Part shown: positions 49,701 through 59,752 of the stretch, piece by piece
Layout: each line of letters begins with the position of its first letter
Numbering within the stretch: the stretch's first letter is position 1
The notes under the pieces: model-generated
Seen by the model: only the letters and a program-made list of their open reading frames with translations
Told to the model about the DNA's origin: nothing
Database searches by the model: none
Position numbers and translations under genes: made by a program
Assembly (NCBI RefSeq): GCF_003710105.1
Contig: NZ_CP033325.1
Coordinates: 1,798,001 to 1,862,000 of the forward strand
DNA from: Georgenia faecalis
GTDB taxonomy: Bacteria > Actinomycetota > Actinomycetes > Actinomycetales > Actinomycetaceae
DNA: 64,000 nt
Direction of reading: 5' to 3'

Positions 49701-50501
49701 ATGACCCCGAGCAGTAGGCAGCAGCGCGAGTACGAGCGTCGCCGCGTGGAGAAGTGGCAGGCCCGCCAACGGGCGAGGCAGATCCGGCGGCGCCAGCGTC
49801 TCGTCATCGGCGGCGTCCTCGCCGGGGTCGCGGTGGTGGGCATCGTCGTCGCCCTGCTCCTCCTCAACCGGCCGGACGACGGCGCCGACCCCGCGGCCAC
49901 CGCCACGGCCACGCCGAGCGCCACGCCGAGCGCCGCGCCGACGGCGTCCGCGGAGCCCCTGCCGACGACGGACCCCCAGCTGTACGACGCGGCGCCCGAC
50001 CCCGCCGAGGCCGAGGGCCGCACGTGGGAGGCGACGCTGACCACGAGCGCCGGGGACATCGGGATCGAGCTCGACGGCGCCGCCGCCCCGCAGGCGACGG
50101 CGAGCTTCCTCCGCCTGGCGCGTGACGGGTTCTACACCGGCACCGCGTGCCACCGCCTGCTGCCCGACTCGCTCCTGCAGTGCGGCGACCCGACCGCCAC
50201 CGGGACGGGGGGCCCGGGGTACGGCTTCGGGCCGATCGAGAACGCGCCCGAGGACGACCTCTACCCCGCCGGCACCGTCGCCATGGCGCGCCAGGGCAAC
50301 AACGGCGAGTCCATGGGCAGCCAGTTCTTCCTCGTCTTCGAGGACGTCACCCTGCCGTCCGACGACGCGGGCGGCTACACCGTGTTCGGCCGCATCACCA
50401 GCGGGCTCGAGCTCCTCCAGGAGGTCGCCACCCAGGGGACCGTACCTGGCACCGAGCAGCCCGTTGTCCCCGTCACCATCGAAGGAGTGACCGTCCAGTG
50501 A
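49701..50501 (+). CDS. Membrane-anchored cyclophilin-type peptidyl-prolyl isomerase
   Basis: 266 residues. Basic N terminus, one membrane helix (about 34-55), an Ala/Thr/Pro linker, then a cyclophilin domain (about 107-265) with FYTGTACHRLLPDSLLQCGD, GTVAMARQGNNGESMGSQFF and GGYTVFGRIT. The family consensus FHRVI is changed to CHRLL, keeping the catalytic Arg position. It probably folds proteins outside the membrane. ATG at 49701 with gaggaggt upstream. The DUF349 gene overlaps its stop (GTGA). Confidence 0.9.
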   Translation: MTPSSRQQREYERRRVEKWQARQRARQIRRRQRLVIGGVLAGVAVVGIVVALLLLNRPDDGADPAATATATPSATPSAAPTASAEPLPTTDPQLYDAAPDPAEAEGRTWEATLTTSAGDIGIELDGAAAPQATASFLRLARDGFYTGTACHRLLPDSLLQCGDPTATGTGGPGYGFGPIENAPEDDLYPAGTVAMARQGNNGESMGSQFFLVFEDVTLPSDDAGGYTVFGRITSGLELLQEVATQGTVPGTEQPVVPVTIEGVTVQ

Positions 50502-52627
50502 CCGAGCAGACGACCCAGCCCGCCGAGGAGCGCCCCGACGTGACCGAGCCCGACGCGGTCACCCCCGCCGACGCCGCGCCCGCGGACGCCCCGGACGCCG
50601 ACGCCCAGGACGCCGACGCCCAGGACGCCGACCTTCCCGCAGACGCCCCGACGGCCGAGGACGCTCGGACCGACGTCGAGGAGGCCGCGGCTCCGCTGAC
50701 GGACGAGGCTGACGTGGCCGATGACGCCCCGGTGACCGACGAGGCTCCCGCTCCGCTGACGGACGAGGCTTACGTGACCGACGACGCCCGGGCTCCGGTG
50801 GTGGACGAGGCTCCGGCTCCGCTGATGGACGAGGCTTACGTGGCCGACGACGCCTCGGTGGCTGGCGAGGCTCCCCTGGCGGACGAGGCTCCCTCTCCCG
50901 TGACCGACGAGGCCGCTACGGCCGAGGCCACGCCCGCGCAGGTCGACGCCGCAGACGCGCTGGCCTCGGTCAGCGCGGTGGAGGCCGGACCCGCGCCGGC
51001 GCCGGAGGCTGTCGACGCACCGGACGCACCGGACGCACCCGCGGGGGAGGCGGCCCCCGCCGAGGCGGAGCCCGCCCCTGAGGCGGACGCCCCGGCCGCC
51101 GAAGCCGAGGCCCCGGCCACCGACGCCGGTCCGACCGAGGCAACCGACGCCGGTCCGACCGAGGCACCCCACGCCGCTGCCGACGCCACCGGCGCGGGCG
51201 AGCCCGTCGAGGACGCCCAGGCGACCGCACAGCCGGCCCCGGCCGCAGGCCCGCCCACCGACCGTCCCGACGGCCGTCCCACCCCGCGCGTGCTGGCCCG
51301 CCCCGCCGCCCGACGCCCCGCACCCGGGGCCGGCGGGACCGCACCTGCGGTCCCCGTCCCGCCCGTCGACGCGCACGACGCCGCCGCCGCGGCGGCCTGG
51401 GGCCGCGTCGACCCGGACGGCACCGTCTGGGTCCGCGAGGCCGCCGGGGAGCGCAGCGTCGGCCAGTACCCCGGGGCCGACACCGAGGAGGCCCTCGCCT
51501 TCTACGTCCGGCGCTTCCTCGACATCCAGGCCCAGGTGGCGCTCTTCGAGGCCCGCCTGCCGCACCTGTCGACCAAGGAGATGGACCAGACCCTCAAGAC
51601 GCTGCGGGACAGCCTCGAGGCGCCGACCGCGGTCGGGGACCTCGACGGCCTGCGCGCCCGGGTCGAAGGCCTGGCCCAGCGGGCGGCGGAGCGTCGCAAG
51701 GAGCTCGCCGCCGAGCGCGAGGCGGCCAAGGCGCAGGCGCTGACGGAGCGCACCGCCATCGTCGAGCGCGCCGAGGAGATCGCCGGCACCGACCCGGCCC
51801 GCCTCCAGTGGCGGGCCAGCGGGGAGGAGCTCCGCGCCCTCCTCGACCGGTGGAAGTCGGCACAGCGGTCCGGACCGCGCCTGGACCGTCCCAGCGAGGA
51901 CGAGCTGTGGAAGCGCTTCTCCCACGCCCGTACGACGTTCGACCGGCACCGCCGTCAGTACTTCGCCGAGCTCGACGCCACCCAGGGCCAGGCCAAGGCC
52001 GCCAAGGAGAAGCTCGTCGAGCGCGCGGAGGCGCTCTCGGGGTCCACCGAGTGGGGGGCGACCGCAGCCGCCTACCGCGGGCTCATGGACGAGTGGAAGG
52101 CCGCCGGCCGGGCGAGCCGCAAGGACGACGACGCCCTCTGGGCGCGCTTCCGCGCAGCCCAGCAGGCGTTCTTCGACGCCCGCAGCGCCCAGAACGCGAA
52201 GGTCGACGAGGAGTTCGGGCAGAACCTCGAGCGCAAGCTCGAGCTGCTCACCCAGGCCGAGGCCCTGCTGCCCGTCACGGACGCCGGGGCGGCCAAGAGC
52301 GCGCTGCGACGCATCCAGGACGCCTGGGACGAGATCGGCAAGGTGCCGCGGGCCGACGTCCAGCGGGTCGAGGCCCGGATGCGGGCGGTCGAGCAGGCCG
52401 TCCGTGACGCCGACGAGGCACGCTGGCACAAGAGCGACCCCGAGAAGAAGGCCCGGGCCGAGGGCGCGGCCGCCCAGCTCCAGGAGGCCATCGTCGGCCT
52501 CGAGCAGGAGGTCGCGGCGGCCGAGGCCTCCGGGGACGAGCGGGCCGCTGTGCGCGCCCGCGAGGCCCTCGAGGCGCGCCGGCTCTGGCTCGACCAGGTG
52601 CTGCGGGCGGCGGGCGAGGGCCACTAG
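50498..52627 (+). CDS. DUF349-repeat protein with long acidic low-complexity N terminus
   Basis: 709 residues. Residues 1-290 are Ala/Asp/Glu/Pro-rich and contain 20-residue repeats; from about 305 on it is helical, with DUF349 units around KRFSHARTTFDRHRRQYFAE and ARFRAAQQAFFDARSAQN. GTG at 50498 overlaps the isomerase stop. DUF349 proteins follow the cyclophilin gene in many actinobacteria; the function is unknown, and a link with the stringent response is suggested only by nearby relA. A strong hairpin ends the transcript. Confidence 0.85.
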   Translation: MTEQTTQPAEERPDVTEPDAVTPADAAPADAPDADAQDADAQDADLPADAPTAEDARTDVEEAAAPLTDEADVADDAPVTDEAPAPLTDEAYVTDDARAPVVDEAPAPLMDEAYVADDASVAGEAPLADEAPSPVTDEAATAEATPAQVDAADALASVSAVEAGPAPAPEAVDAPDAPDAPAGEAAPAEAEPAPEADAPAAEAEAPATDAGPTEATDAGPTEAPHAAADATGAGEPVEDAQATAQPAPAAGPPTDRPDGRPTPRVLARPAARRPAPGAGGTAPAVPVPPVDAHDAAAAAAWGRVDPDGTVWVREAAGERSVGQYPGADTEEALAFYVRRFLDIQAQVALFEARLPHLSTKEMDQTLKTLRDSLEAPTAVGDLDGLRARVEGLAQRAAERRKELAAEREAAKAQALTERTAIVERAEEIAGTDPARLQWRASGEELRALLDRWKSAQRSGPRLDRPSEDELWKRFSHARTTFDRHRRQYFAELDATQGQAKAAKEKLVERAEALSGSTEWGATAAAYRGLMDEWKAAGRASRKDDDALWARFRAAQQAFFDARSAQNAKVDEEFGQNLERKLELLTQAEALLPVTDAGAAKSALRRIQDAWDEIGKVPRADVQRVEARMRAVEQAVRDADEARWHKSDPEKKARAEGAAAQLQEAIVGLEQEVAAAEASGDERAAVRAREALEARRLWLDQVLRAAGEGH
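50690..50887 (+). repeat. About 60-bp in-frame tandem repeat, three copies
   Basis: Units begin APLTDEADVADDA, APLTDEAYVTDDA and APLMDEAYVADDA (about residues 65, 86 and 107 of the DUF349 protein). Each unit is 20-22 residues, acidic, and imperfectly repeated. Confidence 0.8.
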
Positions 52628-52667
52628 CCCCCACCCGCTCCCCACGCCGCGCGATCCACACCCGCCC

Positions 52668-52700
52668 CGCACCCGTCCCGCTCCGAGCGGGGCGGGTGCG
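52668..52700 (+). terminator. Intrinsic terminator after the DUF349 gene
   Basis: A 15-bp stem (52668-52682 with 52686-52700), one T-G wobble in it, with a 3-base loop. It starts 41 bases past the stop. An alternative GTG start of the next gene (52696) would lie in its 3' arm, so ATG 52714 is preferred there. Confidence 0.75.
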
Positions 52701-52713
52701 GCAGCGTGGGGCC

Positions 52714-53289
52714 ATGAGCTCCCTCGACTGGCTCCGCCCGGCCGCTCCGGAGCCCGTGCTCGCCTGCTCGCTCGACGACGCGGGCCTGCGATGGGCGGCC
52801 CTCGACGGGCTGCTCGCCCCCGCGGGACCGGGCGGCCTGGCCGCCACCGACCTCCTCGCCGGTCCCACCGGCCGGGCGGACGCGCTCGCGCCGGGGCTGC
52901 CGCCGGGTGTGGCGCTCGCCCGCGCGTCCGCCGTCTGGGTCCACACGGGCCGGCACCGGCCGACCGTCACGGAGGTGCTCGTCCCGCGCGGACGCCGGTG
53001 GCACGCCCCGCACCTGCGCGTCCACACCCAGGGCATCGACCCGGGCGACCTCGTCCGCGTCGGGGCCGCGCTCGTCACCTCGCCGGTCCGCACGGCCGCC
53101 GACGTCGCCCGGTGGACGCCCTGCCCGGCGGCGACGGCCCAGCTCGCCGACCTTCTCGCGACGGGCGTCGACCCGGCGGAGGTCACCGACCACCTTGAGC
53201 ACCACCGGCACGAGCCCCATACCCGGCGGGCGCGGGAGCTTCTCGCCGCCGTCAGTGCTCGGCCGCGGGCTCCATCCGGGCCCCGGTGA
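52714..53289 (+). CDS. AbiEi-like protein without its N-terminal HTH
   Basis: 191 residues. [37 protein letters not shown] and [14 protein letters not shown] follow the middle domain of actinobacterial AbiEi-family antitoxin-like proteins, but the usual N-terminal winged helix and the C-terminal nuclease-like part are short or absent. No AbiEii-like toxin lies next to it. Its last 38 bases overlap the end of relA on the other strand. Weak ribosome site (GGGG). Function unknown. Confidence 0.55.
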   Translation: MSSLDWLRPAAPEPVLACSLDDAGLRWAALDGLLAPAGPGGLAATDLLAGPTGRADALAPGLPPGVALARASAVWVHTGRHRPTVTEVLVPRGRRWHAPHLRVHTQGIDPGDLVRVGAALVTSPVRTAADVARWTPCPAATAQLADLLATGVDPAEVTDHLEHHRHEPHTRRARELLAAVSARPRAPSGPR

Positions 53290-55573
53290 GCCGGTAGACG
53301 TCGAAGACGCCGTCGATGCGACGCACGGCCGCCAGGACGTGACCCAGGTGGGACGGCTCGGCCATCTCGAAGACGAACTTCGACAGCGCCACCCGGTCCC
53401 GGCTGGTCGTCACCGACGCGGAGAGGATGTTCACGTGGTTGTCCGACAGGACGCGCGTGACGTCGGAGAGCAGCCCGGACCGGTCGAGGGCCTCCACCTG
53501 GACCTGCACGAGGAACGTGCTCTGGCCGTGGGGCGCCCACGAGACGTTGACCATGCGCTCCGGCTGGGACCGCAGCGACTCGAGGTTGCCGCAGTCCGTC
53601 CGGTGCACGGAGATGCCCGAGCCGCGGGTGACGAACCCCGTGATCGGGTCCCCGGGCACCGGGGTGCAGCAGCGGGCGAGCTTGACCCACACGTCGACGT
53701 CCTGCATGCCCTCGACGACGATCCCCGGGTCGCCTGTGCGCGGGCGGGCCCGGTGCTCGCCCGGCATGGTGGCCTCGGCGAGGTCCTCCTCGGCCCCGGA
53801 CTCCCCGCCCATCGAGGCGACGAGGCGCTGGACGACGCTCGTGGCGGAGACGTGGCTCTCCCCCACCGCCGCGTACAGCGCCGAGACGTCGGCGTACCGC
53901 ATGTCGTGGGCGAGCGCCGTGAGCGAGTCGTGCGACATGAGGCGCTGGATGGGCAGGTTCTGCTTGCGCATCGCCTTGGCGATGAGCGCCTTGCCGGCCT
54001 CGATCGCCTCCTCGCGGCGCTCCTTGGTGAACCAGGCGCGGATCTTGTTGCGCGCGCGGGGGCTGGTGACGAAGTTCAGCCAGTCGCGGCTCGGCCCGGC
54101 GGTCTCCGACTTCGACGTGAAGATCTCGACGGTGTCGCCGTTCTCCAGCGTGGACTCCAGCGGCACGAGCCGCCCGTTGACGCGCGCCCCCACGGTCCGG
54201 TGGCCCACCTCGGTGTGCACCGCGTAGGCGAAGTCCACCGGCGTGGCGCCCGGCGGCAGGGCCATGACGTCACCCTTGGGCGTGAAGACGTACACCTGGG
54301 AGCCGGAGATCTCGAACCGCAGCGAGTCGAGGAACTCCCCCGGGTCCGCCGTCTCCCGCTGCCAGTCGACGAGCTGGCGCAGCCAGCTCATCTCGTTCCC
54401 CGTCGAGGCCTGCGGAGCCCCGCGGCCCTCCCGGGGCGCCTCCTTGTACTTCCAGTGCGCGGCGACGCCGTACTCCGCCCGGCGGTGCATGTCGTAGGTG
54501 CGGATCTGGATCTCCACCGGCTTGCCGCCCGGCCCCACGACCGTGGTGTGCAGCGACTGGTAGAGGTTGAACTTCGGCATGGCGATGTAGTCCTTGAACC
54601 GCCCCACCATGGGGTTCCACCGCGCGTGCATCGTGCCCAGGACGGCGTAACAGTCACGCACCGACTCCACGAGCACCCGGATGCCGACCAGGTCGAAGAT
54701 GTCGTCGAAGTCGCGGCCCCGCACGATCATCTTCTGGTAGATCGAGTAGTAGTGCTTGGGCCGGCCGGTGACCGTCGCCTTGATCTTGTTGGCGCGCAGG
54801 TCCGCCTCGATCTGCTCCCGCACGGTCGCGAGGTACTCCTCGCGCGCGGGCGCCCGCTCCGCGACGAGGTGGACGATCTCCTCGTACACCTTGGGGTAGA
54901 GCGTGGCGAAGGAGAGGTCCTCGAGCTCCCACTTGATGGTGTTCATCCCGAGGCGGTGCGCCAGGGGCGCGTAGATCTCGAGCGTCTCGCGAGCCTTGCG
55001 CTCCGCCGACGAGGAGGAGACGTACTTCCACGTGCGGGCGTTGTGCAGGCGGTCGGCGAGCTTGATGACGAGCACGCGGATGTCGCGCGACATCGCCACG
55101 ACCATCTTGCGGACCGTCTCGGCCTCGGCCGCCTCGCCGTAGGTGACCTTGTCGAGCTTGGTGACGCCGTCGACGAGGAGGGCGATCTCGTCCCCGAAGT
55201 CCGCCCGGAGGTCGGTGAGGCGGTAGTCGGTGTCCTCGACCGTGTCGTGGAGGAGCGCCGCGGCGAGCGTCGACGGCGTCATGCCCAGCTCGGCGAGGAT
55301 CGTGGCGACCGCGACCGGGTGCGTGATGTAGGGGTCGCCGCTCTTGCGCTGCTGACCGCGGTGGGCGCGCTCGGCGACCTGGTAGGCGCGCTCGATGACG
55401 CCGGTGTCCGCCCGCGGGTGGTTGGCGCGCACGGCGCGCAGCACCGGCTCGATCGCCGGCGAGCTGGTGTGGCCGCGCCCGCCGAGGCGCACGAGCCGTG
55501 AGCGCACGCGGGAGCCCGGGACGACCGGGTCGCCCTGGGCCGGCTGCGTGCCGGTCACGATCTCCTCTGCCAC
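53252..55573 (-). CDS. relA: Bifunctional (p)ppGpp synthetase/hydrolase (Rel)
   Basis: 773 residues. HD hydrolase domain (about 50-200) with [10 protein letters not shown] and [11 protein letters not shown] intact; synthetase domain (about 255-370) with [18 protein letters not shown] and [13 protein letters not shown] domain ([20 protein letters not shown]); helical, zinc-finger ([14 protein letters not shown]) and C-terminal ACT domains. It makes and degrades the alarmone. GTG at 55573. Follows secD-secF-apt, the conserved order. Confidence 0.96.
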   Translation of the reverse strand: MAEEIVTGTQPAQGDPVVPGSRVRSRLVRLGGRGHTSSPAIEPVLRAVRANHPRADTGVIERAYQVAERAHRGQQRKSGDPYITHPVAVATILAELGMTPSTLAAALLHDTVEDTDYRLTDLRADFGDEIALLVDGVTKLDKVTYGEAAEAETVRKMVVAMSRDIRVLVIKLADRLHNARTWKYVSSSSAERKARETLEIYAPLAHRLGMNTIKWELEDLSFATLYPKVYEEIVHLVAERAPAREEYLATVREQIEADLRANKIKATVTGRPKHYYSIYQKMIVRGRDFDDIFDLVGIRVLVESVRDCYAVLGTMHARWNPMVGRFKDYIAMPKFNLYQSLHTTVVGPGGKPVEIQIRTYDMHRRAEYGVAAHWKYKEAPREGRGAPQASTGNEMSWLRQLVDWQRETADPGEFLDSLRFEISGSQVYVFTPKGDVMALPPGATPVDFAYAVHTEVGHRTVGARVNGRLVPLESTLENGDTVEIFTSKSETAGPSRDWLNFVTSPRARNKIRAWFTKERREEAIEAGKALIAKAMRKQNLPIQRLMSHDSLTALAHDMRYADVSALYAAVGESHVSATSVVQRLVASMGGESGAEEDLAEATMPGEHRARPRTGDPGIVVEGMQDVDVWVKLARCCTPVPGDPITGFVTRGSGISVHRTDCGNLESLRSQPERMVNVSWAPHGQSTFLVQVQVEALDRSGLLSDVTRVLSDNHVNILSASVTTSRDRVALSKFVFEMAEPSHLGHVLAAVRRIDGVFDVYRLTGARMEPAAEH

Positions 55574-55619
55574 CCGGCAATTCTAGGCACCTGGGCGCCC
55601 ATGCCGCGCCAGGAGATGA

Positions 55620-56150
55620 TCAGTAGCGCAGGATGCTCTCGAGCGGGTACCCCGTGATCTTCGAGCGGCCCTCGAGCGCGACCAGCTCGATGAGCATCGC
55701 CAGCCCGGCGACCGTTCCGCCGGACCGCTCGATGAGGTCGATCGCGGCGGCCGCGGTACCACCCGTCGCGAGCACGTCGTCGATGATGAGGACCCGCGAG
55801 CCCTCGGCCACGGTCTCCGAGCGCAGCTCCAGGCGCGCGGTGCCGTACTCGAGGGAGTAGTCGACGCCGAGGACCGGGCCGGGGAGCCGGCCGGCCTTGC
55901 GCACCGTGATCATGCCGACGCCCAGCGCGTGGGCGAGCGGCGCGGCGAGGATGAACCCGCGGGACTCGAGCCCGGCGACGGCGTCGATGGTGCCGCGGTA
56001 ACGCTCCGCCAGGCCGTCGACGAGCGCCGCGAAGGCGGGGCCGTCGGCGAGCAGCGGGGTGATGTCGCGGAACAGCACGCCCGGCTCGGGGAAGTCGGGG
56101 ACCTCGCGGACGTGGCTGCGCAGCAGCTCGGCGAGCTCGTCAGGGGTCAT
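55620..56150 (-). CDS. apt: Adenine phosphoribosyltransferase
   Basis: 176 residues. PRPP motif VLIIDDVLATGGTAAAA, N-terminal VPDFPEPGVLFRDITPLLAD, GLESRGFILAAPLA. It salvages adenine to AMP. ATG at 56150 overlaps the secF stop (ATGA). relA follows after 46 bases. Confidence 0.96.
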   Translation of the reverse strand: MTPDELAELLRSHVREVPDFPEPGVLFRDITPLLADGPAFAALVDGLAERYRGTIDAVAGLESRGFILAAPLAHALGVGMITVRKAGRLPGPVLGVDYSLEYGTARLELRSETVAEGSRVLIIDDVLATGGTAAAAIDLIERSGGTVAGLAMLIELVALEGRSKITGYPLESILRY

Positions 56151-57298
56151 CGGCGCGTCTTCTTCCGTCGTGGTTGGGCCGCCCGGCCCTGGTGCCGCCC
56201 GGGCACCACGGCCTCCTCCGCGGCGTCGGGCTCGGCGGTGGCCGTACTCGCCGCCGACGCGGTGCGCGCCGACGTGCCGCGGCCGGTGCGGGCGCCGGTC
56301 CCGGCGCCGTCGCCCCGGGCCGCCCGCGCCGCCCGGCGCTCGAGCACCGCCGCGGTGTGGGCGCGCGTGCGTGCGTCGCGCTCCTGCAGCGCCGCCTGCA
56401 GCGGCGCCGCGACGAAGACCGACGACAGGGTGGAGACGATCATGCCGACGAAGAGCGCGAGAGCGATGTCGCGCAGCGTCCCCGCCCCGAGGAGCAGCGC
56501 CCCGACGAAGAGGATCGAGCCCACGGGGAGGATCGAGGTGAGCGAGGTGTTGATGGAGCGCACCAGCGTCTGGTTGACCGCGAGGTTCGCCGCCTCGGAG
56601 TAGGTGCGGTCGTCCTGCTCGTCGAGGCCCTGCGTGTTCTCCCGGATCTTGTCGAACACGACGACGGTGTCGTAGAGGGAGTAGCCGAGGATCGTCAGCA
56701 GGCCGATGACGGTCGCCGGGGTGACCTCCCACCCGACGAGGGCGTAGACACCGACGGTGAGGACGAGGTCGTTGAGCAGCGCGACCATCGCGGAGGCGGC
56801 CATCCGCCAGCTGCGGAAGTACAGCGACAGGACCGCGGAGACGAGCAGCAGGAAGATGACGAGTCCCTGGACGGCCTGCCGGGTGATGTCCTGGCCCCAC
56901 GTGGGGCCGACGAAGCTCGAGGTGACGTCCTCGACCGGCACGTCGTAGGCCTCGGCCAACCCCTCGCGGACCGCGGTGGTCTCCTCGGCGGTGAGCTCCT
57001 GGGTCTGCACCCGCACCGACTCGGCGCCGACGGTGGTGACCCTGGCGGCCTCCCCCTCGCCGACGGTGTCGACGACCTCACGCGCCGGCTCGACCTCGAG
57101 CCTCGACGTGCCCGTGACCGTGAACTGCGACCCGCCGCGGAACTCGATGCCGGCGTTGAGGCCCTTGACCGCGACGAGCAGGACCGAGACGAGGACCAGC
57201 ACGGCAGCGGCGAGCAGCCACGTCCGGTAGCGCTGGACGATCGGGAAGGACCGGCGACCGGTGTGCAGGTCGTTGCCGAGCGTGGACAGGCGGGACAT
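56147..57298 (-). CDS. secF: Protein-export membrane protein SecF
   Basis: 383 residues, six membrane helices and one large external loop. GIEFRGGSQF after helix 1; LTILGYSLYDTVVVFDKIRE and RSINTSLTSILPVG are the RND-core motifs. It uses the proton gradient, with SecD, to finish translocation. The last 85 residues are an Ala/Thr/Arg-rich tail ending RRKKTRR, an extension common in actinobacteria. ATG overlaps the secD stop by one base (TGATG). Confidence 0.95.
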   Translation of the reverse strand: MSRLSTLGNDLHTGRRSFPIVQRYRTWLLAAAVLVLVSVLLVAVKGLNAGIEFRGGSQFTVTGTSRLEVEPAREVVDTVGEGEAARVTTVGAESVRVQTQELTAEETTAVREGLAEAYDVPVEDVTSSFVGPTWGQDITRQAVQGLVIFLLLVSAVLSLYFRSWRMAASAMVALLNDLVLTVGVYALVGWEVTPATVIGLLTILGYSLYDTVVVFDKIRENTQGLDEQDDRTYSEAANLAVNQTLVRSINTSLTSILPVGSILFVGALLLGAGTLRDIALALFVGMIVSTLSSVFVAAPLQAALQERDARTRAHTAAVLERRAARAARGDGAGTGARTGRGTSARTASAASTATAEPDAAEEAVVPGRHQGRAAQPRRKKTRR

Positions 57299-59160
57299 CA
57301 GCGCTCCTCCCCCGTGCTCGTGCTGACCGGCTCGTCGCTCGTGCGGTCCGGCTCCGCCGCGCGGGCGGCGGCCTCGCGCTCGGCCGCGCGCCGCTCGGCG
57401 ATCGTCATCCGGCTCGCCCCGGCGGGCGAGGGGGCCTCGGCCGTCCGGCGCGGCCGCGGCGCGCGCGGCGCCGGGGGCGGTGGGGCGCTCACGGCGCCGA
57501 GGCTCTCGGGGTTGAGGCCGGACAGGCGGTGCCCGCCGCCGAAGAACCGGGTGCGGATGGCGAGCTCCATGACGGGGTGGGTGAAGAAGAAGACGACGAG
57601 GAGGTCGATGGCCGTGGTGAGCCCGAGGGTGAAGGCGAACCCGCGCACGCCGCCGACGGCCAGGAAGTACAGGACCACCGCGGCGAGCAGGGTGACGAAG
57701 TCGGAGATGACGATGGTCCGCCGGGCGCGGGCCCATCCCTCGCGCGTGGCGGAGACCAGGTCCCGCCCCTCACGGATCTCGTCGCGCATGCGCTCGAAGT
57801 ACAGGATGAAGGAGTCCGCCGTGATACCCACCGCGACGATGAGCCCCGCGACGCCGGCGAGGGAGAGCCGGTAGCCCTGCAGCCAGGACAGCAGCACGAT
57901 GACGCCGTAGGTGAGGATCGCCGCGAGGACCAGGCTGGCCACCGCGATGACCGAGAGCCCGCGGTACTGCCACAGGAGGTACGCCGCGACGAGGACGAGG
58001 CCGACGACGCCCGCGATGAGGCCGTTGCGCAGGTGCTCGGTCCCCAGGGTGGCGGAGATCTGCTCCTCGCTCTGCACCTCGAAGTTGAGCGGGAGCGAGC
58101 CGAAGTTCAGCTGGTTGGCCAGGGCCGCCGCGCTCTCCCGGTCGAAGTTCCCGGTGATCTGCGCCTTTCCGTCGGGGATGACGCTCATCGTCGGCGCGGA
58201 GATGACGAGGCCGTCGAGGACGATGCCGAGCTGGTTCTGCGGCGCGGGCAGGGAGACGAGCCGCTGGCTGGACTCGCGGAAGAGGCGGGTGCCCTCGCCG
58301 TTGAACTCGAGGTTGACCGCCCAGGCGCCGGTCGTGGCGCCCGTGGAGGTGGTCTGCAGGCCGGAGCTCGCGGACGCGATGTCGGTGCCCTCGACGTCGG
58401 CGGGGCCGAGCGCGTACTTCACCTGGCCGTCGGAGCCGCAGGACACGACGGGGTCCGCCGGGTTGCGGACATCGCCGCCGACGAGGTTGTCCGGGTCCGT
58501 GCAGTCGAGGGTGTACAGCTCGTACACCAGCTGCTCGGTCATCCACGCGGTGTCGCTGTTGCTCGTCGGCTCGGTGACGGGCTCCGTGGACAGCTCGCCG
58601 TCACCGTCGGTGTCGGCCGCGGTGCGCGCGGCGGCCTCGATCTCCTCGGGTGCGGCCGGGGCGCCGTCGGTGGGCGCGGGCGTCGGCGCGGCGGGGTCCT
58701 CCGCGACCATCGCCGCGGGGTCCATGGGCGTGGGGGCGACCACCGCGAGCACGGGACGGAAGCGCAGCTGTGCCGACTGGCGCACGAGCTCCAGCGTCTC
58801 CGGGCTGGGGGTGCCGGGCAGGCCGACGACGATGTTCGCCTGTCCCTGGCGGGTGATCTCCGCCTCCGCCACACCGGAGGCGTCGACACGCTGGCGGATG
58901 ATCTCGATCGCCTGGTCGATGTCCTCGTCGGTGATCTCCGCCTCCCCACCCTCGGCGCCCTCGTCCAGCTTCGGGGTGAGGATCAGCTGCGTCCCGCCCT
59001 CGAGGTCGAGGGCGAGCTTGGGCGTGAAAGAGGCGTTCCCCGGCGCGACCTGGGTGCCGACGGCCACCGCACCGAAGATCGCCACCACGAGGATGAAGAG
59101 GATGACGAGCGTGCGGACGGGGCGCGGCTGGGCAGGCGGCCTGACGGACTTGTCGGCCAA
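57298..59160 (-). CDS. secD: Protein-export membrane protein SecD
   Basis: 620 residues. Helix 1 (TLVILFILVVAIFGAVAVG), LALDLEGGTQLILTP, a large P1 domain with an extra Pro/Ala/Asp-rich insert (about 170-205), then five helices with ITADSFILYFERMRDEIREG. The start codon is TTG at 59160; no in-frame ATG or GTG lies nearby and GAGAGAAG precedes it. Transcribed after yajC, 36 bases. Confidence 0.95.
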   Translation of the reverse strand: MADKSVRPPAQPRPVRTLVILFILVVAIFGAVAVGTQVAPGNASFTPKLALDLEGGTQLILTPKLDEGAEGGEAEITDEDIDQAIEIIRQRVDASGVAEAEITRQGQANIVVGLPGTPSPETLELVRQSAQLRFRPVLAVVAPTPMDPAAMVAEDPAAPTPAPTDGAPAAPEEIEAAARTAADTDGDGELSTEPVTEPTSNSDTAWMTEQLVYELYTLDCTDPDNLVGGDVRNPADPVVSCGSDGQVKYALGPADVEGTDIASASSGLQTTSTGATTGAWAVNLEFNGEGTRLFRESSQRLVSLPAPQNQLGIVLDGLVISAPTMSVIPDGKAQITGNFDRESAAALANQLNFGSLPLNFEVQSEEQISATLGTEHLRNGLIAGVVGLVLVAAYLLWQYRGLSVIAVASLVLAAILTYGVIVLLSWLQGYRLSLAGVAGLIVAVGITADSFILYFERMRDEIREGRDLVSATREGWARARRTIVISDFVTLLAAVVLYFLAVGGVRGFAFTLGLTTAIDLLVVFFFTHPVMELAIRTRFFGGGHRLSGLNPESLGAVSAPPPPAPRAPRPRRTAEAPSPAGASRMTIAERRAAEREAAARAAEPDRTSDEPVSTSTGEER

Positions 59161-59196
59161 CGGTGTCTTCTCTCTGGCGGCGGTGGTCGGGACGGG

Positions 59197-59691
59197 TCAG
59201 CTCGCGGGCGTGCGCGGCCCGTCCTCGTCCCGGCGGCCGTCGGCGGGCGGGTCGAGGAGCGAGGAGGCGTCGTCGGGGACGACGGGCGTCGGGCCGGCGG
59301 GCGTCACCGGGCCGACGGTGGCGGTGCCGACGGCGGCGACCGTGCTGCCCGAGGCCGGGGCGGCGGTGGCGGGGTCCTCGAGCACGTCGTCGTCGGCAAG
59401 GACGTCGGCGTCCTCGTCCTCGACGACGGCGAACGGCGGGTCCGCGAGCATCGCGATGGCGGAGCGCTTCCACATCGTCTCCACGCCGGGCGTGGACTCG
59501 AGGGTGATGACGTCGCCGTCGATGTCGACGATGCGCCCGTAGAAGCCGGAGTGGGTCATGACGTTCTGGCCAGCCTCGAGGCTCGACCGGAACTCGTTGG
59601 CGGCGGCCTGCTGCTTACGCTGGCCGCGGGTCATGAGCCACATCATCCCGATGAACAGGACGATGATGATGATGAACTCCACGGCGGACAC
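59197..59691 (-). CDS. yajC: Preprotein translocase subunit YajC
   Basis: 164 residues. Helix (EFIIIIVLFIGMMWLMTR), then the YajC domain with GQNVMTHSGFYGRIVDIDGD. The C-terminal 70 residues are acidic then Ala/Pro-rich and extend beyond the usual YajC length. GTG at 59691 with CGAGGGG upstream. First gene of yajC-secD-secF-apt-relA. Confidence 0.92.
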   Translation of the reverse strand: MSAVEFIIIIVLFIGMMWLMTRGQRKQQAAANEFRSSLEAGQNVMTHSGFYGRIVDIDGDVITLESTPGVETMWKRSAIAMLADPPFAVVEDEDADVLADDDVLEDPATAAPASGSTVAAVGTATVGPVTPAGPTPVVPDDASSLLDPPADGRRDEDGPRTPAS

Positions 59692-59720
59692 AACCCCTCG
59701 ACGACGACTGAGACCGCTTG

Positions 59721-59726
59721 AGTCTA
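59721..59726 (-). promoter_or_regulatory. Candidate -10 box of yajC
   Basis: TAGACT on the minus strand, 30 bases upstream of the GTG, in the 61-base gap after ruvB. The gap also has acccctcg and its complement cgaggggt flanking it. No -35 match. Confidence 0.35.
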
Positions 59727-59752
59727 GGTGACACCGAGGGGTGGGGGGAACG

